Below are positions 13,099-23,299 of a stretch of DNA of 43,815 nucleotides, one piece after another. The stretch spans positions 1 through 43,815 of the forward strand of contig JADNYV010000289.1 in assembly GCA_015501055.1 (NCBI GenBank), in the 5' to 3' direction. This DNA is from Mucidula mucida (lineage: Eukaryota > Basidiomycota > Agaricomycetes > Agaricales > Physalacriaceae). A model generated the notes under the pieces. It was not told the origin of the DNA. It worked only from the letters and a program-made list of their open reading frames with translations, and did not search any database. Position numbers and translations under genes: made by a program. Positions within the stretch are counted from its first letter, which is position 1. Every line of letters begins with the position of its first letter.

Positions 13099-13249
13099 AC
13101 GAGTGGTCGATTAATGCAAAGAGAGTAGCGGGCGACAATAGTACCAGTCTCCTCGTGTGCTGCATGGTAATAGTTCCGGTGATAATCCCCTCGGGTAATA
13201 GGTACCTAGATCTACATCCAGTTGATGTCGCTAGGTGTTAGCAAGCTCA

Positions 13250-13745
13250 ATGTACTCACTGAGGATATCGTAGACGCGTCTCAGCGCATTTTGCGGGACC
13301 ATGAGCAGCGGGGCCGACCCTCGCCGACCATATTTGTCCACAATGCGAAGGCGTTCATTCTTCCTGTCATTCGGCGGGTGAATTGCGAATAGCTCCGTTA
13401 CCGATGCGCAAAGTGCGAGAGAGTGGGAGAGCTTAGATGTGTCAATGATGACCGGATGACCGTTTGCAAGTTGATGAGTAGATGCTGTTTAAGGGTCAGT
13501 TGAAGGTCAGCAATTATGTATGGCATTCCCAGCCAGTCAATAAGACCCACCAAGAGGCCTTTCCGTCTAATCCAATATGAAAGGCAGCTCTAGAAGAGAA
13601 TGTCGTTTCATAGCCCATATTGTCGTCGCTGACAATGCACTTGATGGTGGCAGGACTCAAGGAGGGTCGAAAAAGGCAAAGTGATCGGCCTCTGACTCTG
13701 CTCTTGCCACCATCATCAACGCGTCTCCCTCAACTCATTCAAAAC
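13250..13745 (-). pseudogene. Fragment of an unknown spliced gene, left member of an inverted pair
   Basis: Read on the minus strand, this gives MGYETTFSSRAAFHIGLDG and then TGWECHT. A short intron with acceptor CTTAAACAG follows, and then an open stretch of about 75 codons beginning STHQLANGHPVIIDTSK and reaching APLLMVPQNALRRVYDIL near 13,265. A second, more damaged copy lies inverted at 22,640-23,135. The stretch looks like a piece of a real protein gene (open frame across a plausible intron), but I do not recognise the family and see no proper end. Confidence 0.5.
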
Positions 13746-14750
13746 AGCCAATACATCCATGAATCCTCATCTACAACGCCTTTTTCGCAGCATCTACAAA
13801 ACCCATCGATAAGGCTGGGTTGGCGCCAACAATAAACCAACCAAGTCAATGTCAGGACTAGTACTAAGGCGCCAGAAGCGGCCTTCATCTTGTTCATCAA
13901 CGCAGGAAGGACGATGGAATTGTATGTTCTGCATTTTTTGCACTGGTGCTGCTTGTTCATCCCCTGTAGATTGAGGACGACGCCTACGGTATATTCTGCT
14001 TACCTGCTGGACACAAGATTGCTTCGCTCTCCCTTTTCGCGTGCCTGTCCGTAACTGCAACGCGCTACGAAAAAACCGTGTTCGCTGCGCCGGACGGTCC
14101 AAAATCCGCATCTTGCCGCATGGACATGATAACTCCAAAACGTCTAGACCAATGCCCATACCTGTACGACGGATGTTGCGATTTCGAGGTGCAATGAGAT
14201 TTTCTCTGACGGGTCAAGCGCTTTGGGCTCTACTTGGAGAAGATTCGTAAGTCATGCTTCCATCTCAGATGGCGACCCACTCGCTGATATTCTTGCCAGG
14301 TATATTGTTATTCTGTAGCTTGCCAGAAGGAGCACTATCATCGATACGGTCTGAAATGAATGTTGTTTCCTTATATTGGCGTGATATCAGGGCACCTATC
14401 TGCAGCTGGGTAAAACGCTTATCTTCTTTAATACCTGGGCTGGTTCAGACTCATCTACACGCCTGTGGCCGCCTTCTCTAGGACTTTGACTTACTCGACG
14501 AGGGCTGTCCCGATTCCATTCACGCATTCCAAGATGTTTCCTCGCATATAATGGCGAAGACTATGGACCTTCTCGCAAAACTAGCGCGTATAACGTCGAT
14601 GTCGCCAAGGATCCCGACAGATGCAGCTTCATTCGTTATTTCCGGACGTCCGACGTCATGCCTGGACAGAAAGGGTACGTCTTTCGGAATCGCATTTAAT
14701 ACAGCTTCATCTTGAACAGACCCGTCTCGTATGGCGAGTTGAATCGCGTA
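13746..14750. other. Unassigned stretch with open frames of unknown nature
   Basis: A minus-strand frame of 121 codons (13,794-14,159) starts MGIGLDVLELSCPCGK. It is arginine-rich and could be partly coding, but it shows no domain I know. On the plus strand, 14,490-14,660 reads like a coding remnant (DFDLLDEGCPDSIHAFQDV, later FIRYFRTSDVMPGQKG after a frame change). It ends at a GTACGT donor, with a CTTGAACAG acceptor near 14,720. I cannot name it. Confidence 0.35.
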
Positions 14751-14754
14751 GAGA

Positions 14755-14925
14755 TCTTACTAAAGACCATATCGTTGAATGGCTTTCTCTTCACTGTCCG
14801 TGTTTCAACAAGCAAGCAGTGTCGCGGGAGGCGACAGCGCGCCCGTCCTTCAATAGACACTTTGGCGCGAATTCTGCCTACCACAGCGGAATGGTATTCT
14901 TAATTCTCGAACCACGCTAAAGAGG
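14755..14925 (+). repeat. Gene-fragment repeat, also present inverted at 25,850-26,015
   Basis: The plus strand reads EILLKTISLNGFLFTV and then a block ending in CCACAGCGGAATGGTATTC. The reverse complement recurs at about 25,850-26,015, where it is fused to an HMG-CoA synthase fragment. The shared open stretch suggests a piece of a protein gene, family unknown. Confidence 0.55.
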
Positions 14926-15124
14926 TGCGTGAAGGAGGACGTGATGCCTCACTTTGAAACCGTAGAATCCTGCGAAGAGCAATGACTCAAGACGCGTTGG
15001 GCCTCGGAGCGCAAGCGGCGAGTCTGGCAAAGTCCACGCCATACCTACAGTCGGAGATGTGATTTGGCAACGTCAGACCGCCGGGGAAGATTTCTGCGAT
15101 GTCACCGAAGGAGCAAGCCTTCTT

Positions 15125-15430
15125 TCTTACCCTTACCCTTACCTCGAATTATGACAAACTAACAGTTTCCACGCCAGCCTACCCAACAGAACCCATGCTC
15201 CTTTAGGAGCTTGGCCTTCTCGGACCATCCGAAAGCATGAGCTACGTATGCAGAACACGTCAAGAGCCTTCTATTTAAATGAGAGGATCCTAGCTAGAAT
15301 GACGCGAAAGCACGTCTCATCCATATGGTCGTGGATGTGAGCGCACAGTCTTCCGCGGAGCTCCCCCCAAGTATCGCTTCTCCAAGTCGCCTGTCGACTG
15401 ATCCAATGTCCGTCCTGCTCGCCTCGGATG
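15125..15430. other. Spacer upstream of the secreted-protein gene
   Basis: Contains a short CTTACC triplication at about 15,126-15,143. No gene is recognised. It leads into the likely promoter of the secreted-protein gene. Confidence 0.4.
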
Positions 15431-15433
15431 CTC

Positions 15434-15441
15434 CATAAAAG
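15434..15441 (+). promoter_or_regulatory. TATA-like element upstream of the secreted-protein gene
   Basis: CATAAAAG lies about 100 nt upstream of the ATG at 15,537, a plausible distance for a fungal TATA box with a short 5' leader. Its position is the only evidence. Confidence 0.35.
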
Positions 15442-15536
15442 CCAGCAGCGTGCGAGTGAGTCATACCCAGCCCCGCTATCTATCGCAAAATGAGCTAGCA
15501 TTCTCGTGCATCCGCCTAGTACTGATCTCCCACAGG

Positions 15537-15980
15537 ATGAAGCTCTTCGGCCCTTTCACGCTCCTCGCCTCGTTCATCACGCTCCTCCCAATGGCGCACG
15601 CCTCGATCAGCTCGACTTGGTCTGTGACGAATGTGCCGTCCACTGGGCTCACCGATATCACGTTTCCTCTCACCATTGTCGAGGCCGACCACATATCCGG
15701 CTATTACTTTGCCCAACAATTCAACTTTGTGGGCCTCACAAACGTCGGCTACACGGGGATCCAGCCCCGCCCCGACCGCGGCGGCAAGGCAGTCCTGCAC
15801 GGGGTCTTCTCGAGCTTCATCCCGGGTACGACCACGGGCGACAAGAACTGCCATTCCGGTGCAGACGGCAGCACTTCAGGCGTATCATGCTCGGTCGAGT
15901 GGACCGGCGTGTACGGCCGCACGTACGACTTTGAGGTCAAGACCACCGGAGACAGGCTATGGGTCGGGACCGTGGTCTGA
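15537..15980 (+). CDS. Small secreted protein, possibly DUF3472-like, apparently C-terminally short
   Basis: A 147-aa frame without introns. Residues 1 to about 20 (MKLFGPFTLLASFITLLPMA) form a clear signal peptide, with cleavage likely near AHA-S. The mature part contains ISGYYFAQQFNF, YTGIQPRPDRGGKA, a paired-cysteine stretch (KNCHSGADG and GVSCSVEW), GRTYDFEV and WVGTVV just before the stop. This pattern resembles secreted beta-sandwich proteins of the DUF3472 kind. In such proteins I would expect the chain to continue well past the W.GTV block, so the gene may be truncated at its 3' end; a tRNA gene follows 56 nt downstream on the other strand. The ATG is the first in frame after a CCCACAG context, and this start gives the signal peptide. 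The base composition is GC-rich like a normal coding region. Function unknown. Confidence 0.65.
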   Translation: MKLFGPFTLLASFITLLPMAHASISSTWSVTNVPSTGLTDITFPLTIVEADHISGYYFAQQFNFVGLTNVGYTGIQPRPDRGGKAVLHGVFSSFIPGTTTGDKNCHSGADGSTSGVSCSVEWTGVYGRTYDFEVKTTGDRLWVGTVV

Positions 15981-16030
15981 TAGTTGATGCAAAATGTTAG
16001 AGATCGGGTTTATCAGGTCTGTGGCGGGGC

Positions 16031-16035
16031 AAAAA
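16031..16035 (-). terminator. RNA polymerase III T-tract terminator of tRNA-Pro
   Basis: Five consecutive T on the minus strand begin 2 nt after the tRNA 3' end, which is the usual signal for Pol III release. Confidence 0.85.
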
Positions 16036-16036
16036 G

Positions 16037-16116
16037 GGCCTCACTGGGAATTGAACCCAGGACCTCCTCGATTGTCCCAACCCAAACGAGGAATCATGCG
16101 ACTAGACCATAAGGCC
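16037..16116 (-). tRNA. tRNA-Pro (anticodon UGG) with a 9-nt intron
   Basis: The minus strand folds into a full cloverleaf. Acceptor stem GGCCTTA pairs with TGAGGCC, with one G-U. The D arm is GTC/GAT and anticodon stem CCTCG pairs with CGAGG. T stem CTGGG pairs with CCCAG around a TTCAATT loop. The anticodon loop reads TT-TGG-G, followed by a 9-nt intron (TTGGGACAA) in the canonical 37/38 position. The mature length is 71 nt before CCA addition. A TTTTT stop for RNA polymerase III follows one base after the gene. Confidence 0.93.
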
Positions 16117-16500
16117 ATGTTATGTCTCAATATTGAACTTTTGAGTCCTCTCGCCGAAACTTCTTCAACAAAAGTTTCAACGAACTACACGCCGACACGT
16201 TAATAATACAAGGGAACTTTATTTATCGTCGTAGTATTTGAGGTACATCAATGTACAACGAGGGATACTACAGCATTGTGATATATAGAACAGCAGGATT
16301 CAAAGCGAGGACGAAAGTGATAGCAACTTGGAATATAATGCGGGGAAACCAAAAACAAGGCACTCAAAAAGAAAATGAACGTTACGAATGAGCGTAGTGT
16401 TGGGACAAATCGTCAACTATGAACAGAAGAAACAAGGAATGTGAAAGCAATGCGATAGCGACAGCAAAACAAAACAAAAAAGAGATTTTGTTGTGAGAAA

Positions 16501-17320
16501 TCAAAGCGCCGAGCGGCGGGAAAGCGCCATGAAAACGACGCGCAGGCCGGCGTAGACGAAGCAGCACGGTCCGAGGAAGTTGATGAGCATGAGGATAGAC
16601 AACATGGCGAGCATGTCGCCTAGGTCTTCGGGAGACGAGGCGCAGGGGGAGGAGGATCTGACAATCCGAACAGTCATCGGCGTCGAGCGCCTTTTGGGTT
16701 TTGGATCATCGACGATCCAGCCGAGGCGGCGCCGTGTCTCCATAGGTGTGCGATACGCGCGACGCGGGTTGATGTCAAGTGTCTCGTTATCCCGCACGGG
16801 CGAGAGGAGATGACGACGCGCCCGCGCGAGGGTAGGCGGGTGTGAGGTGATGGGGGTCTGAGGTGGAGTCAGAGTGGGGGAGATGATGGGTTTGTGCTGT
16901 GCAAACGATCTAGATGAGCTGAGCCTGAGGTGGGTTTGGTATCGGAAGCTTACCGAGATAATGTGCTTATTGCCTTGAGCGATATAGGCGCGTAGTTCCA
17001 TGACGCATTCAGCGTCCAGTAGCGCAACATCGTTTGTTACTGGAGTTACCTAGGAGCGGGGTCGTTAATAAAGGACGAAGATGGCGAGCAGGTGCACTCA
17101 CCAACGTTGTTGTTGACGCAACAATGGTAGCGTCAACTGGGTCCACTACGTTGAAGTACATCGCGTGTGTGGACGGACGATGGGAGAAGGCGCAAATAGA
17201 ATTCACTTGCAATGGGGAGTTCGGAGATGAGAGCAACTTCTGAGGTGTGTACAGACAGTCCACATTGCTTAAATGGCATGGGCCACCCAGCGGAGTTGAA
17301 ATCACCCCTGGTATTGCCAT
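16501..17320 (-). CDS. Hypothetical protein with a C-terminal membrane segment
   Basis: Three exons (17,320-17,102; 17,049-16,954; 16,896-16,501) join in phase 0 to a 236-aa protein starting MAIPGVISTPLGG. The second junction uses acceptor TTTGCACAG, because the nearer AG breaks the frame. The middle part is Pro/Ser/Thr-rich and basic (PTLTPPQTPITSHPP, then many Arg). The last 45 residues contain one strong hydrophobic stretch (LAMLSILMLINFLGPCCFVYAGLRVVFMAL), probably one or two membrane passes close to the C-terminus. I do not recognise the family. An in-frame ATG 19 codons upstream (17,377) is an alternative start. Confidence 0.65.
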
Positions 17321-17399
17321 TGTTCGACATTGTCGTGGATGAAAAAGGCAACACAGCGCAGCGAGCGCATTGGACACCTATTGTTCGCCTAACCGAGCA

Positions 17400-18290
17400 G
17401 CGTACTTTCTTTGTTCCCTGAGAAGAGTCATGTCTGAGAGCAAATGCCCAAGGAAACGAGATCCGAGGGTACTTGTGTCGAATGTGGAAGACAAAGGAAG
17501 GGGCCCTCGATCAAAAAGTCTCTTTTTCGAAAATAGCCTAAAACGGTAGCGTGGGAGTTGTGACCCCTAGATCCGCCACTTGCTATTATCACGTCGTGTC
17601 TGCGGGCCTCAACGTGATATTGAAGCGTCTACTGAATCAGTTAAGGAGAGGGCGAGTTCGGTACCGTAGCATGTATAGTGTAGTACGGACCGTGCTGTGT
17701 TCTGTAAGGGCTAGATGCACGTAAAAATATATCTATCTATCTACTGACCGTTTTTCCCAGACTTCCAAATTGCGGCGGACAACGTGCTTAGACGTGGGCC
17801 GTTTGAAAAAAGGGGTCGACGCTTTCTCTTGATCAGAACCCATAAACGAGAAGACGCGACTGAAACGCTACCCTAGTATAATAGGATCAGTATGGGTCTT
17901 TACCCAGTGAGGACCAGTTCGGAATACATGACCTAGAAATAGGTCAATTGGAAGTCACTGGCTTCTGCGTGTTCTGAACCGTCAGCACTACCGGGATTTG
18001 TGTAGCTTGGGCATTTCAGTGACTCGTGAGTTCTGGAGTGCCTAAGTTACATTTTTTGATTATTGCTGCTCGATGGAACTCAGCTCAGCCAGCATCAGAC
18101 CTACGACCATGCTGATTTCGAATACATAGTAGAATTACAATGTACAGCTTGGTATACTATGCAAACGCAATAAAAAACCCTGAAATCGAGCGAGCGTAAG
18201 ATACCACATTCATGAGTCATAGAAAAGTCCAAAAGAATGTTTCCGGTACGAGTCAAAAGTAAATACACTGAAAAGAATAAAAATCTCCTC
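17400..18290. other. Intergenic region, no gene seen
   Basis: Gene-free stretch holding a short TATC microsatellite at about 17,729-17,740 and AT-rich DNA near 18,050-18,290. The latter is probably the 3' untranslated region of the TVP38-type gene on the minus strand. Confidence 0.45.
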
Positions 18291-20123
18291 TCATCTTGCA
18301 TGTGTGGCGTAACTCGGCGGCGGCGGCGAATAAGTCCTCCCCATCGCAACATCACCATCCGACTGACTACCCGTCGCCGTATGATACGACAGACCCGTGG
18401 GTTCCGCTTCATGATGGTATCCGCGTGTTCGCGGCGTAAGCGGTTCCTCTTCTGGCGCGTATGGATTCGGGAGCGGCGCTCTAGATTGAGCGCCCGCAAA
18501 CGTAGCCGTCCTAGGCGTAGACGACGAGTATGCGTACGCTGGCTCCGAGTAAGCTAACGCGGGTGATTGACGCGGTGATTGGCGGTGGGTGCCAGCGAAT
18601 GTGGCCGTTCGAGGCGTTGAAGACGTGTACGCAGTCTCCATTGCAGGTGAACGAGTGTACGGTAATTGCGAAGGCGAAGAGGGATCATAGGAAATCGAAT
18701 TGCCTCGCGTAGGCGACTGTCGATGTTGTAATTGTGCATCGGGGTACTGCGGGCGCGGGTATGAGACGCCGACGCCAGGCGATGTTCTAGTGTATCGCGC
18801 AGCCTCATCCGTACGTGGATAGACCATCGGTGTATCAGAATGACCCGACGACGACGTTTCGTCGGCCTCCTCCCGCTTTTGATAGCCATAGTTATTGCTT
18901 GGCTTGTATTCGTAGATATCGCTGTGGCTGGGGGATGGAGCATACACAATCTTCGGTGAAGTCGACCCGAATTGATGCGGCGAGGATGCAAATGGATACT
19001 GCGGTTTGGGAGACGTTAAGGGGATGTTGACCTCGGACGTAGAAGGTCCTGGAGAGTAGGCCTTCGCTACTTTAGCCTGTCTCGCCTTGCGGCGTTCATA
19101 GATTACCTGAGGCTTGACCTTGTTCATTTGTCGGTATATGTACCACATAGCGGCGATAGTGATGAGGAATGTAACAGCGAGCACCACATCCGAAATGATG
19201 CGGGATTTCGTATCAGTTGTCCCAGACGCGGATTGTTCGAGGATAACGCCAAGGTAGACAGTTATGAACTGTTTCGGGAGGGAAAGAATGGCGGCGATAG
19301 AAAAGACGATAATACCCATACCGCAGGTGGAGAAAACGGCGGTGGTGAAGTGTCCAGGAATAGCACTGAGACGAGCTATGAGGGCAATTTTGAAACCGCC
19401 CTCGCGGACTACTCTTGCTAGACATGCATAAGTTATTTTGGTGCGCTCCATCTTCTCTCCTCGAGCGCGGCAACAGTACTTGAAGGCGTAAAAGTTGCCC
19501 ACTTCACCGAGGAAAGTTCCCGCAGCGACGATACCAAAGCCTATCCATAAGCCCCAGACGACACCGCATAGAACAGCGACGATTTCGTGGCCAAAGAGCG
19601 GTGGGAAGGAAATTACGAAGAGCACGCCTATCGGGATTAGGTAGCCAAATGAAAGACTGTCAACCTGATTAGCTCGATCCACTAGCCTGCCAGAAATCAC
19701 GTACTCGTGCATCCAGCGCGTCACAGGTGTTAACCATTCGACAATCTGCTTGTGATACAGTGTCATGAGGGCGGTGAGAGTGCAGATAATGACCAGTGCA
19801 ACATAATACCCTTTTGATTATTAGCATATTGTCGAGCACGGCGACGACCACTTACATATCCATTCTTTGCGTATCCAGAAACGCCACTTCCCGAGTGTCT
19901 CCCAGTCAAATGCGCCGGTTTTGAGCTCTTTCGCCTCGCTCGGTGTTGGACTTGGCGTGCGGCTGGCATCGCGCCTTGCCAGCGCCCCAGGACCTAGAGT
20001 AACGGTCGACGAAGAGCCATAACTGCCCGTCGGTGGAGGATAAGGGTGGTTGTTAACAGAAAGATTGGGTGTATTCCACGGTTCCTCAAAGGTGTGGCGG
20101 TGCCGGGGCTCGTATTGGGTCAT
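18291..20123 (-). CDS. TVP38/DedA-type (SNARE-associated, VTT domain) Golgi membrane protein
   Basis: Three exons (20,123-19,856; 19,810-19,705; 19,656-18,291) give 579 aa in phase. The second intron is 48 nt and in frame, so it can pass for coding. It has donor GTACGT, a CTAAT branch site and acceptor GACAG, and removing it restores the normal WMHDLSFGYLIPI spacing. Residues 1-88 are a soluble Pro/Ser-rich tail. The VTT/DedA core follows, with IPIGVLFVISFPPLFGHE, GLWIGFGIVAAGTFLGE, RVVREGGFKIALIARLSAIPGHFTTAVF and ILSLPKQFITVYLGV, as in fungal TVP38 proteins of the Tlg2-vesicle/Golgi compartment. After the last membrane helix comes a cytosolic tail of about 270 aa, rich in Ser, Pro, Tyr and Arg. 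It contains the unit STPRTATFAG twice and is unusually long for this family. The precise role is unknown. Confidence 0.88.
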
Positions 20124-20780
20124 AGCTGGAAAATATCTCGTCCAGCGAATGTCAGAATGTCGTGGAGAACGTCGGTCAACGACGGCGAGAACGTGTAGAA
20201 GGGTGTCGCCGACGTCGTGATGGTCGGAAGTTAACCTGTGATGGCACAGCCTTGGCATTGTTACCGTCGACAACGTCACTGAAATTTCCGTTTCTTCGTC
20301 GGCATCGTCCTAGGACATTAACGGCGAGCTCCATTCTCGTGGTCGTGGAATGTAGAGCACGATTTGTTCCATGGATGCTCGTCATTTCGTGTATATGCGC
20401 CGCCGGCCAGATTAGCGGCCACCGGAAATGTCTCAAAGTAGACTACTTTCAAATGCCTTGGCTGGTAGGTCAGCGACTACGCATATACGCGCGACGAACA
20501 CGATATTCGATAAACGCATATATTCGTGTTGCGCGTGCGGTGTAGTCCTTGCAGCAAAGTTGATGTATTGAATGAAGTTCATCTTGAGAGTAGCAAGCTC
20601 AAGTCTTCAAAATTTCTACACGATCTCCCCCTCTCTACATTTACTTATGACAAGCTCACATTCTGACGCATATACCTCTTCCCCAAGTGTTCCCAAGCAC
20701 AGGCAAATTTCATACAGCGACAAGAACTTGGAAGCTCTAGTTACCGGAAACGCACCACTTTGTCGAATTGTATGACCGAT
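20124..20780. other. Intergenic region between the TVP38-type gene and a membrane-protein pseudogene
   Basis: Includes the 5' region of the TVP38-type gene (20,124-20,560) and an AT-rich stretch. Open frames on both strands (for example 20,162-20,545) are low-complexity and Arg-rich, and look like chance. Confidence 0.4.
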
Positions 20781-20784
20781 ACCC

Positions 20785-21766
20785 TCTCTCAAGCCCTTGC
20801 CTCTGATACCGTGACAATGGCCACTCGGACACTCGGATATCTCCATCTCCAGCTCGCCCTCCTTTGGCAGCTTCGTGCTCTATTATTATAGCTTGTTCCA
20901 GATCGACGTTTGAGTAGCTTGCCTCGTACAGCTTTACTGGTATCTTCGTCTGCATCCTGCTCGCCCAAGACAACCTCAGGTTCTCGAGCCTGTTCCACAT
21001 TAACATTTTCATCTGAGTATGGCCCGTACCGGTATTTTGGTCGGGGCTAGCGAACCGCAAAGATTTAAGACCGCGAGAGATTGTACTTGAGGGACTCCGC
21101 AAGCGATGAAGAGAGGAATGCATCCAAGAATCATCTGGAGGCAATTGTCCAGCTATAACGCGGGCGACAAGCCGTCAAGGTAGATGCGATGTCCTAAGTA
21201 TATTGTGAGTACAAAGAAATATACACGGAGAGAAACTCACCGTGATGCTGATTGATAGCATCTGAGGGTACAGTAGATGTGGGCGTCATGTAGTAGAACT
21301 CATATGCAGACATACTGTAACCAGGAGAGCAATACAGATAGCTGTGTACAAGGATCTCAATGATGCTACGATAGGTCTCGAGGTTTGCACCAATACCGCT
21401 GACACGCACAATGTGAAACAGGATGAAGAAGGTATGCAGGTTGTTTTAGTGACCAGTGACCAATTGACCTGGCAAAAAGAGAAGGGCCCGAAGGGGTGAT
21501 CCTGAACTGTGCAACAATATCAGAGCAGATACAAACTATTCAAAAAGAGATCAACTTAGGGTAAAGCCTTCTGAAGGAAGGAACTCACTTGTCTCTGCAA
21601 CATAGCAAAGACTAGGTACAGCAATAAGCTTCAAACTCCCACCATACAGCACCCAGCAGCGCCAAACCTGCCTAGCAAGAAACGAATGAAGGGACCAATA
21701 ACAAGTCTGCAAGAATAACATTGAATCCTCGAAGAACATCGATGACCAGCGACTCCGATGCCACAA
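20785..21766 (-). pseudogene. Multi-pass membrane protein, decayed paralog of the gene at 39,543-40,756
   Basis: Blocks on the minus strand match the family found at 39.5 kb in the same order. They are VWRCWVLYGGSLKLIAVPSLCY (21,551-21,700), RVSGIGANLETYRSIIEILV (about 21,330-21,420), GQLPPDDSWMHSSL (about 21,110-21,160) and a charged tail. Introns between blocks keep good GTGAGT donors. The junction before VWRCW would need an intron of only about 28 nt with a GTCCCT donor. The second half of the TM core is shortened, and the GIAPTLIIARV-like block is scrambled. The N-terminal part is not found upstream. Most likely a pseudogene. Confidence 0.6.
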
Positions 21767-22639
21767 GAACGAACGAGTTTGCCATTGGCAGATCGCATCA
21801 TCCGTATGATAAAAGATGTCTTGACACGCGCGCCTTACTTACACTTCCTAATCGAACCGCATTACTATTTCGGTAAGACGGTAAGTCCGAGAGTTCGTCA
21901 TCTTATACATCTATAGTACCCGCGTAGAATGAGATTGCGGATTACGGGTAGCGCTCACGATTTGGAGTGAAGAGACTTTCTATAGCCTGATCTCCGTCCC
22001 GGTCCTTACCAATAAGACCCCTCTGTGGCTTTGATGCAAGGCCCAAGACACGTTTGATGTGAGCTCAGAAGTTGTCTTCCGACAAATACTGCTTGAGGAT
22101 ATGTATGACAGTGAATCCGGGGGCGTCCAGCCCTCCTGTATGCGTATAACGCTGCAGAGCTCGACAGTCATCGTGCGCCAGCGCAAGTAGAGCTCTCATC
22201 GATGGCCAACACCCCATCTGGAGATATAGGGCGATGGCTCTCATGAAGATTGTTGCAATGTGCCAGTTCGGTCTACCAAAGTTGTTAGCGACGCGCATGC
22301 TACCATAACACAACGTACTGATATGTCGATTAGCAAGCCGGCCAGTCCCATTGCTCAGCTTTTCTGCCGTCTGGCACTTAACGTGGGTCGCTAAACAGAG
22401 TCTTCTTTTCCGATACGATGTGATTATCAGTTAAAGGTTCGTCGCGTCGTCCTGAGGGTAGCGCTAGCCGGAAAATACGATAGATGCAATGAAATGATTC
22501 TGAGACGGCGACGACGAGCTCGTAGCGCAGCGCAAGTCAAGACGAGAGTAACCTATGGTAATGGTAATGCAACAGTATAGGCGTCCGCCGTATGTCGCGC
22601 CAAGGGTATTAAAGCGCGGCTGGACCCAAGAGCTGACCT
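21767..22639. other. No clear gene
   Basis: A minus-strand frame of 82 codons at 22,065-22,313 and an overlapping one at 21,980-22,186 have normal composition but no known motif. They could be a remnant of the 5' part of the membrane-protein pseudogene or of something else. Confidence 0.35.
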
Positions 22640-23135
22640 TAGGCGACATGGCTAATTTGTGGGTGTCGGGCGAGCTGCGGGAGACGCTTTGATGATGGTG
22701 GCAAGAGCAGAGGTCGGAGGCCGATCACCGTGACTTTGTCATTTTCGACCTGAGTACCATCATGTGCATTGTCAGCGACGACAATATGGGCCATGAAACG
22801 GCATTCCCTGCTTACCATCGTCTGGAGCTGCCTTTCATATTGGATTAGACGGAAAGGCCTCTTGGTGGGTCTTATTGACTGGCTGGGAATGCCATACATA
22901 ATTGCTGACCTTCAACTGACCCTTAAACAGCATCTACTCATCAACTTGCAAACGGTCACCCGGTCATCATTGACACCTCTAAGCTCTCACACTCTCTCGC
23001 ACTTTGCGCATCGGTAACGGAGATATCCGCAGTTCACCTGAATGACAGGAAGAATGAACGCCTTCGCATTGTGGGACAAATCTAGTCTTGGCTGGTCCGA
23101 GTGGTCGGCGCCGCTGCTCATGGTTTCGCAACTGT
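22640..23135 (+). pseudogene. Fragment of an unknown spliced gene, right member of the inverted pair
   Basis: Reverse-complement counterpart of 13,250-13,745, about 85-90% identical by eye. The plus strand retains the acceptor CTTAAACAG and the block STHQLANGHPVIIDTSKLSHS. It then carries a small deletion and a stop after ERLRIVGQI (near 23,080). The left copy is open through this point, so this copy is the more damaged one. Confidence 0.5.
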
Positions 23136-23299
23136 GGTGTCACGGTCTCTCAAAATGATGTCTTGTTCTGATAGACAATGGGGAACTCTTTTGGCATTAC
23201 TTAGTTACGCTTGACTAAAGCTATGTCGCATTTCCTCAACCTCCGATTAAAATGCTCCTTCGGCCTGGCCTAATGGTGTATTATGAGCATACATAACAA

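Noticed and set aside
15126..15145. Telomere-like CTTACC repeats
   Set aside because: The unit is CTTACC, not CCCTAA or TTAGGG, and only three units occur; nothing else suggests a chromosome end.
15506..15987. Alternative frames of 112-142 codons overlapping the secreted-protein gene
   Set aside because: Long shadow frames caused by high GC; only the frame with the signal peptide has normal protein composition.
17729..17740. TATC microsatellite
   Set aside because: Only about three units; ordinary low-complexity sequence.
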